Assembly (NCBI GenBank): GCA_017627115.1
Contig: JAGAHK010000180.1
Location: 1-18,657 of the forward strand
From: Bacillota bacterium
GTDB taxonomy: Bacteria > Bacillota > Clostridia > Lachnospirales > CAG-274
DNA length: 18,657 nucleotides
Direction of reading: 5' to 3'
This document shows positions 6,105 to 13,943 of this stretch, in pieces. A program made the translations under genes and the position numbers. Within the stretch, counting starts at the first letter, position 1. Each line of letters starts with the position of its first letter. The notes beneath the pieces are model-generated. The model did no database searches and had not been told where the DNA came from. It was given only the letters and a program-made list of their open reading frames with translations.

Positions 6105-8376
6105 TGTCAAATTTATTACCGTTGCTTTTCAATTTTATCATACCGTCGAAAGTGGCATAAACAGGCACTTTATGCTCATTCAGCCTTTTCACTGTTTCTT
6201 TTGACGGGTGGCGGAACTGATTATTATTTCCTGCCGATGCTATCGCAAGTCGAGGCGAGACCGCCTCTATAAATTCATTGCAGCTTGAACCTTTGCTGCC
6301 GTGATGCGCAAGTTTCAGCACATCGGCGTCAATATTGCTTTCAAGCAGCCGCTTTTCGCTCTTTTTGCTTATATCACCCGTGAAAAGTACGGAGTTTCTG
6401 CCGTGTTCAAACCGCAGCACAAGGGAGTTTTCGTTGCTGTCCTTTTCGTTATGTTCAAAGGGATAGAGGACCTCGAAAGATATATCCCCGAACACCGTTT
6501 TATCACCGCATTCAAGCGTTTTCACGGGAGTGGAGTATTCTTTTGAATATTTCATCAGCAGGTCGTAGTTCTCGTTTTTGTCGGAAAGCTCTGCAATATA
6601 TATCCCGTCTATGTCCACTGCGCCGAACATATCGAAAAGCCCCTTTATATGGTCGGTATCGTTGTGCGAGATAAAGACCGCACCGACCTTTTTTACACCG
6701 CAGTAGTCAAGATAGGGCATAATGCGGTATCTGCCCGTGTCTTTGCCTATGTCCGAAACAGCGGTGCCGCCGCAGTCTATTATATATGCCGTTTTGTCTT
6801 TTGTTATTACACAGCTGTCACCCTGACCGACATAGAGAAAGCTGATGTTCACATCCCTCTCCCTCGTCAGTGTACCCGCGGCAAGAATAAGCGGCAGACA
6901 TACCAATATATAGATAAACCGCCGTCTGCACGGTCGAAGCAGGAAAAACACGGTGAGAAGTGTTGCTATAAGCAAAGTGCAAAGCACTGCCGTGTTCGGA
7001 TGCCCGACTTTTACTGCCGATATTCCGCCGAGCAGCCGTGTTATGCGCATAAGCAGCCCCACGAGCAGTTCAAGCGGCTTTGCGATAAGCCTTATATCGG
7101 AAAATATCAGCCCCGAAAAGCCCGTAACGAACGCATAGATGACAATAAAACTCAAAAGCGGCATAAGTATGATGTTTGTGAGTATCTCAAACGGGTTTAC
7201 GGTATAAAAGTTCAGCAGCGTTATTATCCTTGAAAACAGCGAAGCGCCGAATGATGCCGCAAATACGAGGACAAGTTTTCTGTGCTTTTTCACCTTTGCC
7301 GCCGCATTTACCGCAAGCGCAATGCCGTATACCGCACCGAAAGAATACAGAAAGCCCGTATCGTACAGAAACAGCGGGTTTTTGGCAAGCAAAACAAGCG
7401 CCGCAAGCGATATGGAGCTTATAAGGTCGTAGCTTTTGTCCGTCAGCCTGCCTATCATAAGTATGTATATCATCAGCACCGCGCGCGTGACAGAAACACT
7501 GCCGCCCGTCATCACCCAATAAAGCGCAAGAAACAGCATTGTTATCGGGTAAGCCGCTCTTTTGTCGAGCCTGCTGAGCAAAAACAGCATAAATGCCGAA
7601 AGCACAGATAAATGCAGACCCGAGACCGCAAGAAAATGATAGATACCCGCTTTTCTGAAATCATCGGGTATATCGCCGTCAAGTCCGCTTTTGTCGCCCG
7701 TTACGACCGCTTTCAGCACGGCAGCCTTGTCTGCGGCAAAATTGTTGTCAAAAACGGCATTTACTCTGTCGCGTATGTAATACATAAAATTTGTGAAAAT
7801 AAAAAATGAGCCTGTTTTTCTGCCTGTTACGGTAATAACGGCATCTTTTGGCTCATCAATGTAAAAGCTGTAATCACAGCCGCGTATTTTAAGGTAAAGC
7901 TTGCTGTCAAAATCCGAGGGATTGAATTTTGGGTTATGTGCATACAATCTTGCATTTATGCACATAACATCGCCGCAAAGGTAGGTGTCGGGCGAAAACA
8001 TCCTTATGCCGAAAGGCTCGCTTATCTCCGTGCCGTCAGCCGTTTTGATGCGGCTTGTTTTCAGCACATAGGCGTGACCGTCCTCGCGCGGCGAAGATGA
8101 TATGACCGTACATTCCGCAGTCACCTTTTCGCGGTTTGCCGCCGCATTGTCAAGCATATACTCAAAGCTTTTATCATGACCATGCGCCAAAGCCGCAAGC
8201 ATACCCAAAAGCACCGCAAAAGGACAAAGCGCGCAAAAAGTACGCTTCGTTACAAAAGCACAAAGAAAAGAGGCCGCAGTTATCCCCAAAACGATCAGGG
8301 GGATATTATGTGTTTTCCCTGCAAGGACAATGCCTATGCAAAAGAAAAACAAAACATAAGGCAGTACTCTTTTCAT
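6082..8376 (-). CDS. comEC: ComEC/Rec2 DNA uptake channel
   Basis: Polytopic membrane protein that carries single-stranded DNA across the cytoplasmic membrane in natural transformation. The 764 residues show the full architecture: two N-terminal membrane helices, then a DUF4131 OB-like domain (about 25-190). The Competence membrane domain (about 215-500) includes YHFLAVSGLHLSVLSAF at 246-262. A cytosolic metallo-beta-lactamase-like domain (about 508-764) has FLYVGQGDS, IIDCGG, SHNDTDH (570-576), FTGD (665-668), LAHHGSKGS (689-697) and FRHPS (721-725). The putative nuclease motifs look intact. ATG 8376 has AGAGGTG 6 nt upstream and its own promoter at 8409-8437. No other com genes are in the window, so competence itself is not shown. 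Note the Asn in SHNDTDH, where many homologues have another residue. Confidence 0.96.
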   Translation of the reverse strand: MKRVLPYVLFFFCIGIVLAGKTHNIPLIVLGITAASFLCAFVTKRTFCALCPFAVLLGMLAALAHGHDKSFEYMLDNAAANREKVTAECTVISSSPREDGHAYVLKTSRIKTADGTEISEPFGIRMFSPDTYLCGDVMCINARLYAHNPKFNPSDFDSKLYLKIRGCDYSFYIDEPKDAVITVTGRKTGSFFIFTNFMYYIRDRVNAVFDNNFAADKAAVLKAVVTGDKSGLDGDIPDDFRKAGIYHFLAVSGLHLSVLSAFMLFLLSRLDKRAAYPITMLFLALYWVMTGGSVSVTRAVLMIYILMIGRLTDKSYDLISSISLAALVLLAKNPLFLYDTGFLYSFGAVYGIALAVNAAAKVKKHRKLVLVFAASFGASLFSRIITLLNFYTVNPFEILTNIILMPLLSFIVIYAFVTGFSGLIFSDIRLIAKPLELLVGLLMRITRLLGGISAVKVGHPNTAVLCTLLIATLLTVFFLLRPCRRRFIYILVCLPLILAAGTLTRERDVNISFLYVGQGDSCVITKDKTAYIIDCGGTAVSDIGKDTGRYRIMPYLDYCGVKKVGAVFISHNDTDHIKGLFDMFGAVDIDGIYIAELSDKNENYDLLMKYSKEYSTPVKTLECGDKTVFGDISFEVLYPFEHNEKDSNENSLVLRFEHGRNSVLFTGDISKKSEKRLLESNIDADVLKLAHHGSKGSSCNEFIEAVSPRLAIASAGNNNQFRHPSKETVKRLNEHKVPVYATFDGMIKLKSNGNKFDIYIAEEK

Positions 8377-8408
8377 ATAAACACCTCTTTAAGTTCTCAT
8401 TCAATTAC

Positions 8409-8437
8409 ATATTATCATTTTTGAGAGAAAATGTCAA
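8409..8437 (-). promoter_or_regulatory. Sigma-A promoter of comEC
   Basis: On the minus strand, TTGACA (8437-8432), 17 bp, then TAATAT (8414-8409). The start of transcription would be near 8402, only about 25 nt before the ATG. The hairpin repeat copy B begins about 30 bp upstream of the -35. No K-box of the ComK type was recognised. Confidence 0.7.
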
Positions 8438-8465
8438 TATGGCGGCATCGCTCCGCTCGCCTGTC

Positions 8466-8755
8466 TGGCGAAAAGCAGGCTTTTCGCCAATTTGGGCAGG
8501 CTTGTCAGCGTGCCTCCCGTTGGTCGACACTTGCAAGCCTGTAAAGTATGCGAACTTCATGCGGCGCGAATGTTTACATTCACGCCGTCCCTACGGGATT
8601 TGTGCGGCTTTAGCCGCGCAAACAAGCTCCTCGGCGAAAACGCGGTATAGCGGCAGCGAACAGAATTGTTCGCGCCGTCCCTACGGGATTTGTGCCGCTT
8701 ACAGCGGCGCAAACAGCCTGCGGATTAAAGCCTGCGGCGCCAAAATTACTTTAAT
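8466..8755 (+). repeat. Dispersed hairpin repeat, copy B, interrupted by two 60-bp modules
   Basis: Same family as 2221-2381, in the opposite orientation. It starts with a 10-bp stem hairpin (8466-8475/8480-8489, TGGCGAAAAG with CTTTTCGCCA, CAGG loop). It continues with CTTGCAAGCCTGTAAAGTATG, an identical 20-base block (8627-8646), and GCCTGCGGATTAAAGCCTGC near 8716-8735. Relative to copy A it holds two extra modules, described separately. Together with the terminator it accounts for the gene-free stretch 8377-8852; no ORF there has a ribosome site or a recognisable product. Confidence 0.75.
8566..8715 (+). repeat. Two multi-hairpin modules (about 60 bp each, 90-bp spacing)
   Basis: Module 1 is 8566-8624 and module 2 is 8656-8715. 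They share the core GCCGTCCCTACGGGATTTGTG and the tail GCGCAAACA. Each has three hairpins: a 5' stem (GAATGT/ACATTC in module 1, GCGAACA/TGTTCGC in module 2), CCGT-CCCT-ACGG in both, and a 3' GC stem (GCGGC-TTTA-GCCGC versus GCCGCTTACAGCGGC). The stem sequences differ between modules while pairing is kept. Copy A lacks both modules, so they look like later insertions into the larger repeat. Confidence 0.8.
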
Positions 8756-8788
8756 AAAAAATTACATTTAACAGGAAATAGACAATAT

Positions 8789-8838
8789 AAGGGGCTGAAC
8801 CATTAAGTATTATCATATTCTTAATGCGACAGCCCCTT
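8789..8838 (-). terminator. Two-tier hairpin terminator after the pectate lyase gene
   Basis: The outer stem AAGGGGCTG (8789-8797) pairs with CAGCCCCTT (8830-8838). A second stem CATTAAG (8801-8807) pairs with CTTAATG (8820-8826), with 3-nt internal bulges on both sides. On the minus strand it comes 14 nt after the stop of the pectate lyase gene, but the following tract (ATATTGTCTATTT) is only moderately U-rich. GTTTT follows on the plus strand. Confidence 0.65.
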
Positions 8839-8852
8839 GTTTTATTATTGTA

Positions 8853-11800
8853 TCAGTCTATATTAAACTGATTTGTTGAATTCAGCAGCGGTGTGGTGCT
8901 ATTATTCTTATATTCGGTGTTTTCGGTCACAGTGCCGATAACATCGTGTTCGCCGCCGCCGTATGAAACAGCGCCCGTTACGGTATAGGTATATTCCTCG
9001 GGCTTGTCGCTGTACAAGCGGAAGTTTGCGGCTTTGTTGTTATAGCATTTAACATTTTCGAGTATGAGTGCGGGATTGGAGTTTGTGGTAACGCCGTTAT
9101 GCTCGTTATCATAAGCCTCACAGTTTATAAGTTTGTGAGCTACAGCCACATTCTCGCCGCCCAGCTTGAAGCCGTTGTTTCCGCCTGCTTCATAGCTTGT
9201 TTCGCTGCCGTCATCATTAAGGTGTATACCGTTTTTGTATGATACGCAGTTTTCAAGCGTTACCGCACCTATAGCACCCGTGCTTACCTTGGTATATAGA
9301 TCCCAGCCGTCATCAACATTGTGGTGAGACTTGCAGTCACGGAAAACATTGCCCTCACCGACAGTGAGTTTAGCGCCGAAGCCGTCTGCATTTATCTTGG
9401 ACGGGTCACAGTTGTTGTAAGCCTCGCAGTTCAATATAAGGTTATCGGACGGCCATGTCTTTTTATCGTCACTGCCGTCTGTACGGCTTATCTGTAAGCC
9501 CATATCCTGATTGTTGTAGAACTTGCAGTTTTCTATTATGCAATGACTGCCGCCGAGATGTACGCATTTAAGGTTCGGTCCGCAGTTTGTGAAATCAATG
9601 CCCTCGATATGCCAATAATTGCCCGAAAGGACAGCGCCTGCATATTCGCCTTGATAATCAAGCACAACTTTGCCCTCTGCCTTTACAGTTTTGTAAGCCG
9701 AAGCCGTACCGTCGTTGCCCTTTGATGTTTCAAACGGTGCATTGCGGTAATATGTGCCTTCGGTCATTATTATGGTCTGACCGGGGTTTATGAGGCCTGC
9801 CGCACTGTCAAGGTCAAACGGTTTTTCTTTTGTGCCGTCACCCTTAAAACTGCCGTTTGGCGATACATAAACTTCCGCACCCGTTTTGCTCATATCTTTC
9901 TGATAAACGGTATGGCGCACTATAACAGGCTCATAGCTTGTCAGTTTTTGAGTATCATCGGGAGTGTAAACAACGGTGAAATGGTTTTCCGCATTTTTGC
10001 GGAGTTTTGCCTTTATTTCCGCTGCTTTTTCGATCTCAAGGTCTTTTGCTATGATATGTTCGTTAAGTCTGACAGTAACTCTGCCTTTGCTGTTTGAGGG
10101 CGAAAGTGCAAGCGTATAGTTTTCGTCTGTGGAATAAGCCGGGGACTTAACGGAAATATCCGCGGTCTTTCTGTCGTCCTTGACTGCGCTTACGGTCTGG
10201 CTGTACTGTTTAGCACCTGTATAGAAGTTTACATTCTCAACATCAATATCCGCCCAGCGTGCCGTGAAAAAGCCCACATAAGCCTCTTTTGACTGCGCCG
10301 TGAGGAAACTTTCATCATAATGGAAAGTGTCCTTTGTCACATCATTCTGATGATCGTAACATTTTACATAAAGACCGCCGTTCACTCTCTGCATTGTAAG
10401 TGTGTATTTGTTGCCCTCTTTGGGGAAAGTATCGGAAAGTGCCGTGGGTCCTATCCTTGTGCCGCCGCCGTCGGGTGCCGAAACACCGTCACGCACGAGC
10501 AGATTTATGCGGTTTAACTGTGTTTTCTTTTCATACTGTGCATCCGTTGTGTCACTTGGCCAGCCCGTACCGCTGTAGCCGCCCAATATAGCCATATTCG
10601 ATGCAAAAACCTTGTCGCCGTCAAGCGCAACAGCAGCGCCGACTTCATCTTTCTTTGCCTTTTCGGGATCAACGGTCTGACTTCCGTCTTCTGCTTCAAG
10701 CGGTATAACGTCTTTTACCATTATACCGAAAGCCTCCTGACCGTTGCGTTTTTTATCGTCATTATCGTGCTCGAGATACTTGTTGACCGTAATGTCGGCG
10801 GTGAGAGTAAAATCTTCGCCTGCATTTATCTGCGTATAATAGAAATTCATACCGTCATGGTCGTTGGTTATCTTTCCTGCACCGTTCCATGAACGCAGGT
10901 TTATTTTGCCGTTTACCGTGCCGTAATCATCTGCCGATATACTTGTCTTTTCCGTATCGTTATAGCCCGAGGATTGACCGAAAGTTGCTCTGCGCCAATA
11001 ATGCGGCGTTTCTTCCTCAACACTCGCCTTTATTGCCACAGCATCAAGGCTTGTGTCGGCAGGACGCACATATATCGTATATTCACCGACAGTATCGGTA
11101 TCAAGCGCGGAGGTATCAACAGTGTAAGCACTTGTTTCTTCCATATCGCCGTTATCATAAAGTATTGCGGCTTTAAGCTCTGTTTCGGGAGCATCTCCTA
11201 TTGAATACACCGTGCGCGGATATTTTGTTACAACAAGCTTTTCGGCGGTGCGTTCTTTAACATTTACCTTGAATTCGGCTTTTGCACCACCGCTTATCGG
11301 CTCAACAGCAACTTTAAGTTCGTTCTCTTTGAAATCGCTGTCAAAGCCCGTTACTTTAAAATCACGTTTTTCAAGCAGTTCGCTTGTGTTGTCGGAGTAG
11401 TGTGCGATAACTTTCATACCCGAAAGGTCAAGTTCGTCGCCAATGTAGTAATCCGTCTTTACGGGAGGTGTGAGTTCAAGTTCGGTTATGGTCTTGTCAC
11501 TTACCTCAACTTTGAAACGAGCCGAAGCTGTGCCGCTGTCATAGCCTTTTTCGTTCTTGCGTGTCACGACTGCTGTGAGCGTTCCCGCTTGCGGCAGTAT
11601 ATCGCCGTCTTTTACAGTGCTTCCGCCAAGTTTTACGGTATAATCGTCATCCGAAAGAACTTCCTTGCTGCCGTCGGCATAATAAGCGGTAACTTCCATG
11701 CCTTGTGTGCTGAATACGGAGTTTTTTGCATAACTTGTCTTTATAGGTGTATATGTTACCTCTATATCCTTTGTAAGATGCGGTCTGACCGTAACATTGA

Positions 11801-12686
11801 GAGTTGTTTTTGCGCCGCCCGCACTTACCGTCAGCTTCTGGCTGCCGATATGCTCGGGCTTATAGCCCTTTACCGAAACATCTTTTGTTTCAACGCTTGT
11901 GCCGTCACTGTATGCAACAACAGCGGTCACGCCTTTAAAGCTTTCACCATATGTATATTCTGTCTGTGCCTCTTTTATTTCTATGCTTATGGGCTTTTTA
12001 GCCGCTACGGTGAGTTTGGCGTTCTTAAAGGTCGCCTTAACATTTCGCGCAATGTAAACACAGGGGTAAATATCGCCCTCGAAATTATAAACTTCTGCGG
12101 TGTAGGTCTTGCCGTCGCAGTCGAATGTATATTGGTTTCCCGATTTGGTAATGGAAAGCTTGAAAGTGCCGAGGTCTTTGCCCTCCGGCTTGAAACTGTC
12201 CGAAAGTGCATCGCCGACAGTCTTTTTGTCGCTGTTATCCCTTATTATCGGATAAATTGCGGGGTCTGACTTTTTGTCCGCAGCCCATGCGCCGAGAAAA
12301 ACGGAATCGGTGTAGGTCACGGTGTCGGTTTTGCTGAATGTATCATCGAGTATGGCGATACCGACAGAACCCTGATGCGGATTGCTGCTTTCTTCCATAA
12401 CGGAGTATTCATCAATGCTCACTTCAGCGGAAAATGTGAAATCCTCGTCACCTGCGATCTTCTGTGCGGCATAAATTATACTGTCCTCGCCGTCAGTGAA
12501 TTTTCCGTTGTTTACCTTGTCATTGGAAAGCACAAAACCGTCTGCCGTTTCGGAAACGGTGTAGTCTTTGCCGCCTTCCTTGCCCGTCCAACCCGTTATC
12601 CAGCTGCCGTCGGCAGCAAACACGGGTGCGGCACCCGAAAAACTCATAATGGCCGCAAGTGTGAGCGGAAGTATCTTCTTTTTCAT
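8853..12686 (-). CDS. Secreted multidomain pectate lyase, polysaccharide lyase family 9
   Basis: Cleaves polygalacturonate outside the cell by beta-elimination. The 1277 residues begin with a signal peptide (1-24, KKK then a hydrophobic core, AFA-type PVFAA cleavage). Domains: concanavalin/LamG-like module (about 27-228), four bacterial Ig-like domains (about 232-300, 304-397, 399-477, 479-557; repeated motif AYYSDGTSE-like), a second LamG-like module (562-822), a linker, and a C-terminal right-handed beta-helix (about 937-1277, starting VYVSPNGSFKGDGT). The family 9 calcium and catalytic residues fit the Pel9A pattern: Asp1101 (NADGFGAK), Asp1125, Asp1126, Asp1129 (NVDDGWDLY) and Lys1174 (NNGFKLGG). 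The Asp spacings of 24 and 4 match Pel9A Asp209/233/237; the loop to the Lys is longer. AGGAGG precedes the ATG, which overlaps the cca stop (ATGA). No SLH or sortase anchor is seen, so it may be free or bound through its carbohydrate-binding modules. Confidence 0.92.
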   Translation of the reverse strand: MKKKILPLTLAAIMSFSGAAPVFAADGSWITGWTGKEGGKDYTVSETADGFVLSNDKVNNGKFTDGEDSIIYAAQKIAGDEDFTFSAEVSIDEYSVMEESSNPHQGSVGIAILDDTFSKTDTVTYTDSVFLGAWAADKKSDPAIYPIIRDNSDKKTVGDALSDSFKPEGKDLGTFKLSITKSGNQYTFDCDGKTYTAEVYNFEGDIYPCVYIARNVKATFKNAKLTVAAKKPISIEIKEAQTEYTYGESFKGVTAVVAYSDGTSVETKDVSVKGYKPEHIGSQKLTVSAGGAKTTLNVTVRPHLTKDIEVTYTPIKTSYAKNSVFSTQGMEVTAYYADGSKEVLSDDDYTVKLGGSTVKDGDILPQAGTLTAVVTRKNEKGYDSGTASARFKVEVSDKTITELELTPPVKTDYYIGDELDLSGMKVIAHYSDNTSELLEKRDFKVTGFDSDFKENELKVAVEPISGGAKAEFKVNVKERTAEKLVVTKYPRTVYSIGDAPETELKAAILYDNGDMEETSAYTVDTSALDTDTVGEYTIYVRPADTSLDAVAIKASVEEETPHYWRRATFGQSSGYNDTEKTSISADDYGTVNGKINLRSWNGAGKITNDHDGMNFYYTQINAGEDFTLTADITVNKYLEHDNDDKKRNGQEAFGIMVKDVIPLEAEDGSQTVDPEKAKKDEVGAAVALDGDKVFASNMAILGGYSGTGWPSDTTDAQYEKKTQLNRINLLVRDGVSAPDGGGTRIGPTALSDTFPKEGNKYTLTMQRVNGGLYVKCYDHQNDVTKDTFHYDESFLTAQSKEAYVGFFTARWADIDVENVNFYTGAKQYSQTVSAVKDDRKTADISVKSPAYSTDENYTLALSPSNSKGRVTVRLNEHIIAKDLEIEKAAEIKAKLRKNAENHFTVVYTPDDTQKLTSYEPVIVRHTVYQKDMSKTGAEVYVSPNGSFKGDGTKEKPFDLDSAAGLINPGQTIIMTEGTYYRNAPFETSKGNDGTASAYKTVKAEGKVVLDYQGEYAGAVLSGNYWHIEGIDFTNCGPNLKCVHLGGSHCIIENCKFYNNQDMGLQISRTDGSDDKKTWPSDNLILNCEAYNNCDPSKINADGFGAKLTVGEGNVFRDCKSHHNVDDGWDLYTKVSTGAIGAVTLENCVSYKNGIHLNDDGSETSYEAGGNNGFKLGGENVAVAHKLINCEAYDNEHNGVTTNSNPALILENVKCYNNKAANFRLYSDKPEEYTYTVTGAVSYGGGEHDVIGTVTENTEYKNNSTTPLLNSTNQFNID

Positions 12687-13924
12687 ATATTGTCCTCCTT
12701 TAATTCAAGCAATTCAAACAGTTTCTCTTTTGTATTCATTTCGGGTTCACGCATAACGGCATCAAGCGCTTTTTCAAGCATTTCGCCTATTTGTCTGCCC
12801 TTTGGCACACCTGCCGCCATAAGGTCGCTGCCGTTTATCGAAAGCTGTTTTATCGTGCAGCAGTCCCCGTTTTCTATTATTTTATCGTATATACCGTTAA
12901 GCCTTATTATTTCTTTTGCATTATCTTTGTCGATCATTTCTTTTATACCGACAGCACTGCGGAAATGTATCTCAAGCAAAGCGCCCTGTCTGCCCATTTT
13001 GTTTATAAGCACGCGCATATCATATTCATCGGTAAGCGGCAGATCGCGGTTTTTTACAATATCCGCCGTCATGCGTGAGGTCTCGTTGTCGTAAGTCATT
13101 TTTTTTAACTGTCTGTTTATATCCTTACAGTTCGTAAATGCCATTATCACCGCAAGCCTTACAGGCAGCTGCTTCGGACAAAGCGGGAGCATATGCCGAT
13201 GAATATCTGTATCATAGGCGTTGCCCGGGATAAAAATATCAAGTATCCCCGTCCGCTTGAAAACGCCTATCATCTCGGGATGATCACTCATAAGGGTCTT
13301 TGTGAATTCCTCGCGCACGCGCTCCGTGCTGATATTTTTTATAAGAAAAGCTTTTTCATAGACCGCTTTTTTCGTTTCTGCCTCTATTTCAAAGTCAAGC
13401 TGTGCGGAAAACCTGACAGCGCGCATTATCCTTAACGCATCTTCGTCAAAACGTGCTGCGGCATCGCCTACACCGCGTATAAGTTCTCTTTTTATATCCT
13501 CTATACCGCCGTATGGGTCCACAAAGCCTTTTTCGGGATTGTAGGCTATCGTATTCATCGTAAAATCACGCCGCGCAAGATCACCCGTTATATCATCGGT
13601 AAATATCACGCTTTCGGGGTGGCGGCTGTCCTTGTATTCACCGTCGATGCGATAGGTCGTTACTTCATATCCGATATGAGCTATCACTACGGTAACGGTA
13701 CCGTGCTGTATACCCGTATCGACAGTATGGCAGTTATCCTGCGCATCAAAAATGCGTTTTACATCTTCGGGCTTTGCACTTGTGGTGATATCCCAGTCTT
13801 TGGGCGGTATGCCCAGCAGATAATCACGCACGCAGCCGCCCACGATAAAGCCCTCAAACCCGTTTTGTGCAAGGGTGTCAAGGATAAATGCAACACTTTG
13901 CGGTATACTTATTTTTTCGGTCAA
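12683..13924 (-). CDS. cca: CCA tRNA nucleotidyltransferase (class II)
   Basis: Adds or repairs the 3' CCA of tRNAs in the cytosol without a template. The 413 residues (from the chosen TTG) have the class II motifs in order: motif A GGCVRDYLLG with catalytic DWD (Asp43, Asp45), motif C DLARRDFTMNTIAY (about 115-128), motif D EDALR (161-165) inside RIMRAVRFSAQLDF, and motif E ERVREEF. RNA-binding helices follow. The HD-type phosphohydrolase motif seen in some homologues is not recognisable (HMLPLCPKQ in its place). A TTG start at 13924 is preferred: AGGTGATGA lies just before it and it gives the normal N-terminus; a TTG at 13966 would overlap the upstream gene. The gap to the YcdB/SLH gene is 19 nt; the stop overlaps the pectate lyase start by 4 bp. 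Confidence 0.94.
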   Translation of the reverse strand: MTEKISIPQSVAFILDTLAQNGFEGFIVGGCVRDYLLGIPPKDWDITTSAKPEDVKRIFDAQDNCHTVDTGIQHGTVTVVIAHIGYEVTTYRIDGEYKDSRHPESVIFTDDITGDLARRDFTMNTIAYNPEKGFVDPYGGIEDIKRELIRGVGDAAARFDEDALRIMRAVRFSAQLDFEIEAETKKAVYEKAFLIKNISTERVREEFTKTLMSDHPEMIGVFKRTGILDIFIPGNAYDTDIHRHMLPLCPKQLPVRLAVIMAFTNCKDINRQLKKMTYDNETSRMTADIVKNRDLPLTDEYDMRVLINKMGRQGALLEIHFRSAVGIKEMIDKDNAKEIIRLNGIYDKIIENGDCCTIKQLSINGSDLMAAGVPKGRQIGEMLEKALDAVMREPEMNTKEKLFELLELKEDNI

Positions 13925-13943
13925 ATCATCACCTGCTTTATTG

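Noticed and set aside
6649..7233. Plus-strand frames within comEC (194 codons and others)
   Set aside because: They are antisense to a fully conserved ComEC protein and rich in residues produced by reverse reading of its codons.
8566..8715. tRNA or other known structured RNA gene
   Set aside because: There are three hairpins, but no acceptor stem, no CCA end, no GTTC T-loop context and no anticodon arm; it fits no known RNA family that I can name.
11400..12269. 289-codon plus-strand frame inside the pectate lyase gene
   Set aside because: Cysteine- and Phe-rich shadow of the lyase coding frame; no start signal and no recognisable domain.
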